Shown: positions 58,707 through 64,000 of the stretch, in pieces
Position numbering within the stretch: position 1 is the stretch's first letter
Layout of the letters: every line of letters starts with the position of its first letter
Assembly: GCF_045528445.1 (NCBI RefSeq)
Contig: NZ_JBGQQU010000002.1
Coordinates: forward strand, 62,001 to 126,000
DNA length: 64,000 bases
Origin: Desemzia sp045528445
GTDB taxonomy: Bacteria; Bacillota; Bacilli; Lactobacillales; Carnobacteriaceae
Reading direction: 5' to 3'
Notes under the pieces: model-generated
Seen by the model: only the letters and a program-made list of their open reading frames with translations
What the model was told of the DNA's origin: nothing
The model's database searches: none
Translations under genes and position numbers: made by a program

Positions 58707-61700
58707 ATGAGTTTAGATCAAGAAAATTTGTTTCACCAATTGTTAGAACAAATTGGGTTGCACCACAAAGTCGAGTACCGTCCATATTTTGCAAATGGCA
58801 GAATTCAAAAAGTTACGGTTCATAAAGCATCAAAAATATGGCAGTTTGATTTTCAATTCGAAGATATTTTGCCGTTTGAGGTTTATCAAAATTTACTAGA
58901 GTCAATGCAACTGGCGTTTACTTCCATTGCAGCAATTGAGGTAACGATTCAAACAACAAAACCTAAGTTGACCATAGAAAAATTGGAAAACTACTGGTCT
59001 ACTGCTGTGAAGAAAAGTAAAGTTTCTTCGCCCATTTGTGATCAGCCCTTTAGAGATCAGTTTCCAATTATTCAGGAACGTAAAGTGCACTTTTTAGTTG
59101 AAAACGACATTGTCAAAGGGCATTTGAAAAATATGTACTTACCTCCAGTAGAAGAAGCTTATCAACAAATGGGTTTTCCGAATTTTAAAATTGAACCTAT
59201 GGTTGACCAAGAAGCTTATGAACAAAAAATACATGAATTTAAAGCTAAAAAAGAAGAAGCTGATGATTTATTAGCTCAACGAGCTGCTGAAAACATTCAA
59301 AAAGCTGAGAAAGAAAGACAAGCAAACAAAGAGCTGCAGCCTATAACAGGTCCCATCGTATTAGGAAGAAAAATTGCTGACTCTGAAGAAGTGAAGCAAA
59401 TGAGTGAGATTCTTGAAGAAGAAAGACGCGTGACTATTGAAGGGTATGTATTTGATACAGAGATTCGTGAATTGCGTTCCGGCAGACAATTATTGACCAT
59501 TAAAATGACAGACTATACTTCATCATTTTCCATCAAGAAATTTTCAAATACACCTGAAGATGAAGCGGCTTTTGCAGCCATCAAAAAAGGAATGTGGTTC
59601 AAAGCTCGCGGTGGTATTCAAGAAGATACGTACATGAGAGATTTGGTCATGAATGCCCAAGATTTAGCCCAAGTTAGCCATGAAAGTCGTAAAGACAAGG
59701 CTCCTGAAGGCGATAAGCGGGTAGAATTGCATGTGCACAGCAATATGAGTACGATGGACGCTACGAATAATATAGCTGATTATGTAGAACAAGCTGCAAA
59801 ATGGGGACATAAGGCGATTGCACTGACAGACCATTCAGGAGCACAAGGTTTCCCGGATGCATATAATGCTGGTCAGAAACATGGTGTGAAGATCTTATAT
59901 GGAATTGAAGCCAATGTGGTAGATGATGGCGTGGATATTGCCTACAATCCTGCTGATGCAAACTTAGCTGAAGCGACTTACGTGGTATTTGACGTAGAGA
60001 CCACTGGACTATCTGCTGTGTACGATAAAATTATTGAATTATCTGCCGTTAAAATGTACAAAGGAAACATTACGGAGACTTTTGAACAATTCATTGATCC
60101 GGGTCATCGGTTATCTCAAACAACAATCAATTTAACTGGAATCACGGATGACATGGTTCGAGGATCAAAAACGGAAGAAGAAGTGTTGAAATTATTCAGT
60201 GATTTTGCGGAAGGGTCCGTTCTGGTAGCACACAATGCTAGTTTTGATATGGGTTTCTTGAATACAGGATACACTCGTCATCACCTCCCAGAGGCTGCAA
60301 ATCCGGTTATTGATACCTTGGAATTGTCGCGCTTTTTACACCCGCAATTTAAAAGCCATCGATTGAATACTTTGGCTAAAAAGTATGGTGTGGCTTTAGA
60401 ACAGCATCACCGAGCTATTTATGATTCTGAAACAACCGCTCATTTATGCTGGATGTTCTTAAAAGAAGCCGAAGAAGAACATCAGATCGTCAATCATAAT
60501 CAATTGAATAGTAAAATTGGTGAAGGAGATGCTTATAAAAGAGCACGTCCATTCCACGCTACGATACTTGCGACGACCCAAGAAGGTCTTAAGAATCTGT
60601 TTAAACTGGTTACCTTATCTAACGTACAATACTTTTTCCGTACGCCAAGAATTCCGCGTTCAGAATTGACAAAATATCGAGAAGGATTGATTATCGGTTC
60701 TGCTTGCAGCAATGGAGAAGTTTTCGAAGCGATGATGCAAAAAGGATACGATGAAGCTAAAAAGAAAGCCCGTTTTTATGATTACATCGAAATTATGCCT
60801 AAAGAAGTCTATGCTCCATTGATTGAACGAGAATTAGTGCGCAATGAAAAAGATTTAGAAGAAATTATCCGGAATTTACTCCAAATAGGAGAAGAGCTGA
60901 ACAAGCCGGTCACTGCTACAGGAAATGCTCACTATTTAAATCCCGAAGATGCTGTATACCGTAAAATCTTGGTCCATTCTTTAGGAGGAGCATCGGAATT
61001 AAATAGAGCTGAATTGCCGCAAGTTCACTTTAGAACAACGACAGAAATGTTGGATGCTTTTGCGTTTATCGGTAAAGAGAAAGCACATGAAATAGTCGTG
61101 ACCAATACTAATAAAATTGCCGATCTAGTGGACGGTGATATCACTCCTGTAAAAACGGACTTATACACACCAAAAATACCAGGTTCAGAAGAAGAGATTC
61201 GAAAACTGAGTTATGATGAAGCGCACCGTTTATATGGTGATCCGCTGCCTGAAATAATCGAGAAACGATTAGAAAAAGAATTGACAAGTATTATTGGAAA
61301 TGGTTTCTCAGTGATCTACTTGATCTCCCAAAAATTGGTCCACAAAAGTGTCTCTGAAGGTTATCTAGTGGGATCTCGGGGTTCAGTAGGATCCAGTTTT
61401 GTAGCTACGATGACGGGAATCACAGAAGTAAATCCGATGCCTCCACATTACCGTTGTCCAGATTGCAAGTATTCTGAGTTCTTCGAAGATGGTTCAGTAG
61501 GATCCGGGTTTGATTTACCTGAAAAAATGTGCCCAAATTGCGGAGTTCGATTGCATAAAGACGGACATGACATTCCCTTTGAAACTTTTTTAGGGTTTAA
61601 CGGAGACAAAGTTCCCGATATCGATTTGAACTTTTCAGGTGATTATCAAGCAAAAGCTCATGATTATACCAAAGTATTGTTTGGGGAAGAGTATGTTTTC

Positions 61701-63044
61701 CGTGCTGGAACAATCAGTACGGTGGCCGATCGTACCGCGTATGGTTATGTAAAAGGGTATGAAAGAGACACCAACCAGAACCTTCGTGCGGCTGAGATCG
61801 ATCGTTTAGCAAAAGGCTCTTCCGGGGTCAAGAAAACAACTGGTCAGCACCCAGGGGGGATCATCGTTATTCCGGATTATATGGATGTGTATGATTTTAC
61901 TCCAGTGCAGTTCCCAGCAGATGATCAAGATTCAGAATGGCGTACGACGCATTTTGATTTCCACTCGATTCATGATAATGTCTTGAAACTTGATATTCTG
62001 GGACATGATGATCCGACAGTGATTCGTATGCTGCAAGATCTGTCTGGAATAGATCCAAAAACCATTCCAACTGATGATCCAGAAGTGATGAAAATATTCC
62101 AAGGAACAGATGTTTTAGGGGTTTTACCAGATCAAATTCTTTCTAAGACCGGAACGCTTGGCATTCCAGAATTTGGAACTCGATTTGTTCGGGGGATGTT
62201 GGAAGAGACAAGACCTAATACATTTGCTGAATTGCTGCAGATCTCTGGTCTTTCTCATGGGACAGACGTTTGGTTGGGAAATGCGGAAGAATTGATTCGA
62301 AACCACAATATTCCCTTATCTGAAGTTATTGGATGTCGTGATGATATTATGGTTTACCTCATTCATAATGGATTGGAAGCAGGTTTATCGTTCCAAATTA
62401 TGGAGCACGTGCGTAAAGGAAAAGGAATCCCAGATGATTGGCAACAAACGATGCGTGATGAAGGGATTGCGGAATGGTACATTGAGTCTTGTTTGAAGAT
62501 CAAGTATATGTTTCCTAAAGCCCATGCTGCAGCTTATGTACTGATGGCTTTACGGGTAGCATATTACAAAGTTCATTTTCCGATCTTGTATTATGCAGCT
62601 TATTTCTCTGTGAGAGCAAACGACTTTGATTTAGTCGCAATGTCACAGGGGAAAGAAGCCATCAAAATAAAAATTAAGGAAATCACCGATAAAGGTTTAG
62701 ATGCTTCCGCTAAAGATAAAAGTTTACTAACTGTTTTAGAGTTGGCAAATGAAATGGTCGAACGTGGTTTTGATTTCAAAATGGTTGATTTAGACAAATC
62801 AGATGCCAAAGATTTTGTGATCGATGGAAATACACTGATTGCTCCCTTCAGAGCTGTACCCAGTTTAGGTGCGAACGTAGCGCAACAAATCGTTGTGGCA
62901 CGAGAGGAAAAACCCTTTTTATCTAAGGAAGATTTATCGAAAAGAGGGAAAGTTTCAAAAACGGTCATTGAATACATGAATGAAAATGGTGTTTTAAAAG
63001 GATTGCCTGACGAAAATCAATTGTCTTTATTTGATATGATGTAA
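58707..63044 (+). CDS. polC: DNA polymerase III PolC-type alpha subunit
   Basis: This 1445-residue replicative polymerase of low-GC Gram-positives has, in order, N-terminal domains, an OB fold (about 240-320), a PHP domain split by the exonuclease (ELHVHSNMSTMD near 345), a DEDD proofreading exonuclease with FDVETTG (about 427-433) and NASFDMGF, a zinc finger CPDC...CPNC (about 917-948), and the family C polymerase core (PDIDLNFSGDYQ, LDILGHDDPT). AGAGGAAGGG precedes the ATG. Length is typical. Confidence 0.97.
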   Translation: MSLDQENLFHQLLEQIGLHHKVEYRPYFANGRIQKVTVHKASKIWQFDFQFEDILPFEVYQNLLESMQLAFTSIAAIEVTIQTTKPKLTIEKLENYWSTAVKKSKVSSPICDQPFRDQFPIIQERKVHFLVENDIVKGHLKNMYLPPVEEAYQQMGFPNFKIEPMVDQEAYEQKIHEFKAKKEEADDLLAQRAAENIQKAEKERQANKELQPITGPIVLGRKIADSEEVKQMSEILEEERRVTIEGYVFDTEIRELRSGRQLLTIKMTDYTSSFSIKKFSNTPEDEAAFAAIKKGMWFKARGGIQEDTYMRDLVMNAQDLAQVSHESRKDKAPEGDKRVELHVHSNMSTMDATNNIADYVEQAAKWGHKAIALTDHSGAQGFPDAYNAGQKHGVKILYGIEANVVDDGVDIAYNPADANLAEATYVVFDVETTGLSAVYDKIIELSAVKMYKGNITETFEQFIDPGHRLSQTTINLTGITDDMVRGSKTEEEVLKLFSDFAEGSVLVAHNASFDMGFLNTGYTRHHLPEAANPVIDTLELSRFLHPQFKSHRLNTLAKKYGVALEQHHRAIYDSETTAHLCWMFLKEAEEEHQIVNHNQLNSKIGEGDAYKRARPFHATILATTQEGLKNLFKLVTLSNVQYFFRTPRIPRSELTKYREGLIIGSACSNGEVFEAMMQKGYDEAKKKARFYDYIEIMPKEVYAPLIERELVRNEKDLEEIIRNLLQIGEELNKPVTATGNAHYLNPEDAVYRKILVHSLGGASELNRAELPQVHFRTTTEMLDAFAFIGKEKAHEIVVTNTNKIADLVDGDITPVKTDLYTPKIPGSEEEIRKLSYDEAHRLYGDPLPEIIEKRLEKELTSIIGNGFSVIYLISQKLVHKSVSEGYLVGSRGSVGSSFVATMTGITEVNPMPPHYRCPDCKYSEFFEDGSVGSGFDLPEKMCPNCGVRLHKDGHDIPFETFLGFNGDKVPDIDLNFSGDYQAKAHDYTKVLFGEEYVFRAGTISTVADRTAYGYVKGYERDTNQNLRAAEIDRLAKGSSGVKKTTGQHPGGIIVIPDYMDVYDFTPVQFPADDQDSEWRTTHFDFHSIHDNVLKLDILGHDDPTVIRMLQDLSGIDPKTIPTDDPEVMKIFQGTDVLGVLPDQILSKTGTLGIPEFGTRFVRGMLEETRPNTFAELLQISGLSHGTDVWLGNAEELIRNHNIPLSEVIGCRDDIMVYLIHNGLEAGLSFQIMEHVRKGKGIPDDWQQTMRDEGIAEWYIESCLKIKYMFPKAHAAAYVLMALRVAYYKVHFPILYYAAYFSVRANDFDLVAMSQGKEAIKIKIKEITDKGLDASAKDKSLLTVLELANEMVERGFDFKMVDLDKSDAKDFVIDGNTLIAPFRAVPSLGANVAQQIVVAREEKPFLSKEDLSKRGKVSKTVIEYMNENGVLKGLPDENQLSLFDMM

Positions 63045-63090
63045 TCAGTCAATTATTTAAACTCCTTGGAGCATGAAAGGTGCTGTTTGT

Positions 63091-63119
63091 TTGCGTCTTG
63101 CTTGATTTTGTGGTACTAT
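63091..63119 (+). promoter_or_regulatory. Promoter of the rimP-nusA operon
   Basis: -35 TTGCGT (63091-63096) and -10 TACTAT (63114-63119) with 17-bp spacing and TGG before the -10. Confidence 0.7.
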
Positions 63120-63144
63120 TTCAAGTGTGTTTAGATATTCTGTT

Positions 63145-63172
63145 AGAGTGAGCGGCGACGCTCACTCTTTTT
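63145..63172 (+). terminator. Leader terminator (attenuator) before rimP
   Basis: AGAGTGAGCG (63145-63154) and CGCTCACTCT (63159-63168) with tetraloop GCGA, then TTTT. It lies about 20 nt after the predicted transcription start and 40 nt before rimP, so it acts on this operon's own transcript, as in the NusA-sensitive leader known in B. subtilis. Confidence 0.8.
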
Positions 63173-63211
63173 AAGCGATTATATACGTCTAATGATAGGA
63201 GGCGAAAAGTA

Positions 63212-63685
63212 TTGAGTAATATTGTAACGACTGTTACGGAGCTTGTACAACCCATGATACAAGACTTAGAGTACGAATTGGTAGATATTGAATATATAAA
63301 AGAAGGTAAGAATTGGTTTTTGCGTGTATATATTGACCAGCCGCAAGGGGTTAGTTTAGAAGACTGCGCATTAGTTAGTGAAAAAGTCAGCGAACGTTTA
63401 GACCAAATCACGCCGGATCCTTTTCCGCATGCATATTTCCTAGAGGTTTCTTCTCCAGGAGCAGAAAGACCAATCAAAACGGAAAAAGATTTTCAAAATG
63501 CAGTAGGAAAATTTATCCATGTTTCACTATATGAACCGATCGACGGTGAAAAAGTGTATGAAGGAACTTTGAAAGAGTTGACAGAAGACAGCCTAACGTT
63601 GACTGTTCGGATTAAAACACGCACAAAAGAGATAGAATTGAATCGTTCAAAAATAGCAAAAGCTAGATTGGCAATACAGTTCTAA
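63212..63685 (+). CDS. rimP: Ribosome maturation factor RimP
   Basis: This 157-residue protein is required for 30S assembly. Characteristic segments are YELVDIEYIKEGKNWFLRVYID, LEDCALVSEKVSERLD, and YFLEVSSPGAERPIKTEKDF. It starts at TTG with TAGGAGGCGAAAAG upstream. It precedes nusA as in all Firmicutes. Confidence 0.95.
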   Translation: MSNIVTTVTELVQPMIQDLEYELVDIEYIKEGKNWFLRVYIDQPQGVSLEDCALVSEKVSERLDQITPDPFPHAYFLEVSSPGAERPIKTEKDFQNAVGKFIHVSLYEPIDGEKVYEGTLKELTEDSLTLTVRIKTRTKEIELNRSKIAKARLAIQF

Positions 63686-63715
63686 ATAGACTACAATTGA
63701 ATAGGAGAGAAAAAG

Positions 63716-64000
63716 ATGAGCAAAGAATTACTAAATGCTCTTGATGACTTAGAAACTGAAAAAGGGATTTCCAAAGAATTAGTGATTGATGCTTTGGAAG
63801 CTGCATTAGTTTCTGCGTACAAAAGAAATTATGGACAAGCACAAAATGTTGAAGTTGAATTTAATCAAAAAAAGGGAAACATTAGTGTTTATGCTGTAAA
63901 AGATGTAGTGGACACAGTGTACGATTCTCGTTTAGAAGTGAGTCTTGAAGAATCAATCAAGATCAATCCTGCTTATGAGATCGGCGACAAAATTCGTTTT
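63716..64000 (+). CDS. nusA: Transcription factor NusA, N-terminal part (runs off the window)
   Basis: The first 95 codons are present with no stop. MSKELLNALDDLETEKGISK, DALEAALVSAYKRNYG and the SLEESIKINPAYEIGDKI segment belong to the RNA-polymerase-binding N-terminal domain. TAGGAGAGAAAAAG is the ribosome binding site. S1 and KH domains would lie beyond the window. It probably senses its own level at the upstream attenuator. Confidence 0.95.
   Translation, partial: MSKELLNALDDLETEKGISKELVIDALEAALVSAYKRNYGQAQNVEVEFNQKKGNISVYAVKDVVDTVYDSRLEVSLEESIKINPAYEIGDKIRF

Noticed and set aside
59761..59961. Minus-strand frame inside polC rich in His and Gln
   Set aside because: Antisense to the PHP domain; composition follows from the opposite strand's codons.

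Overview
The window is 64 kb of low-GC Firmicutes chromosome, almost all of it housekeeping. The best fit is a lactic acid bacterium of the Carnobacteriaceae, probably Carnobacterium or a close relative. This rests on gene content and order: a FabT/FabK-type fatty acid synthesis cluster, PolC, the rpsB-tsf-pyrH-frr-uppS-cdsA-rseP chain, lexA next to ynzC and tkt, DUF975, DUF1836 and DegV proteins, and Ser/Glu-rich lipoproteins. I could not run a database search, so genus and all family names come from reading the translated sequence.

Layout. Bases 1-5.7 kb hold two minus-strand tRNAs (Arg-UCU and Ser-CGA), a general-stress protein behind a folded, riboswitch-like leader, a DUF975 membrane protein, two Ser-rich lipoproteins and pgsA. 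Bases 5.7-9 kb hold a HEPN-like/CBS protein, a quinone-stress cassette (mhqR, a decayed mhqO, mhqD) with its operator, and a DUF2187 protein. Bases 9.1-19.1 kb are the type II fatty acid operon fabT-fabH-acpP-fabK-fabD-fabG-fabF-accB-fabZ(fabN-like)-accC-accD-accA, with three FabT-type palindromes at its promoter and a terminator-like hairpin between fabK and fabD. Bases 19.2-27 kb carry a TPR protein, tig, clpX, engB and a reduced heme locus of only hemA-hemL. Bases 27.09-27.29 kb hold an unexplained degenerate tandem array with a period near 26 bp. It lies upstream of an amino-acid ABC transporter (binding protein fused to permease, plus ATPase) whose promoter has ARG-box-like sites.

Bases 30-42.9 kb carry obgE, rnz, an SDR, LapA-like, DUF1836, DegV, recJ, apt, a DUF3885 protein, divergent lexA, ynzC, tkt and yneF. 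Bases 43-51.6 kb carry plsC (minus), sbcD-sbcC and a SWIM/SNF2 helicase. Bases 51.6-64 kb carry rpsB, tsf, pyrH-frr, a small membrane-protein gene on the minus strand divergent from a candidate structured RNA, uppS-cdsA-rseP, polC, and rimP-nusA (nusA runs off the end) behind a promoter plus short terminator.

How it fits together. Much of the window feeds the envelope: malonyl-CoA and acyl-ACP synthesis (acc/fab), phospholipid synthesis (plsC, cdsA, pgsA), fatty acid binding (DegV), undecaprenyl-PP synthesis (uppS) and membrane proteolysis (rseP). The remainder is translation, RNA and DNA maintenance. I see no prophage, insertion sequence, CRISPR array or rRNA operon. The most unusual features are non-coding: the leader at 222-343, the array at 27091-27290 and the candidate RNA at 55358-55505. 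There are also several lineage-specific losses: mhqO decay, hemXCDB, yneA/yneB and proS missing from their usual places.
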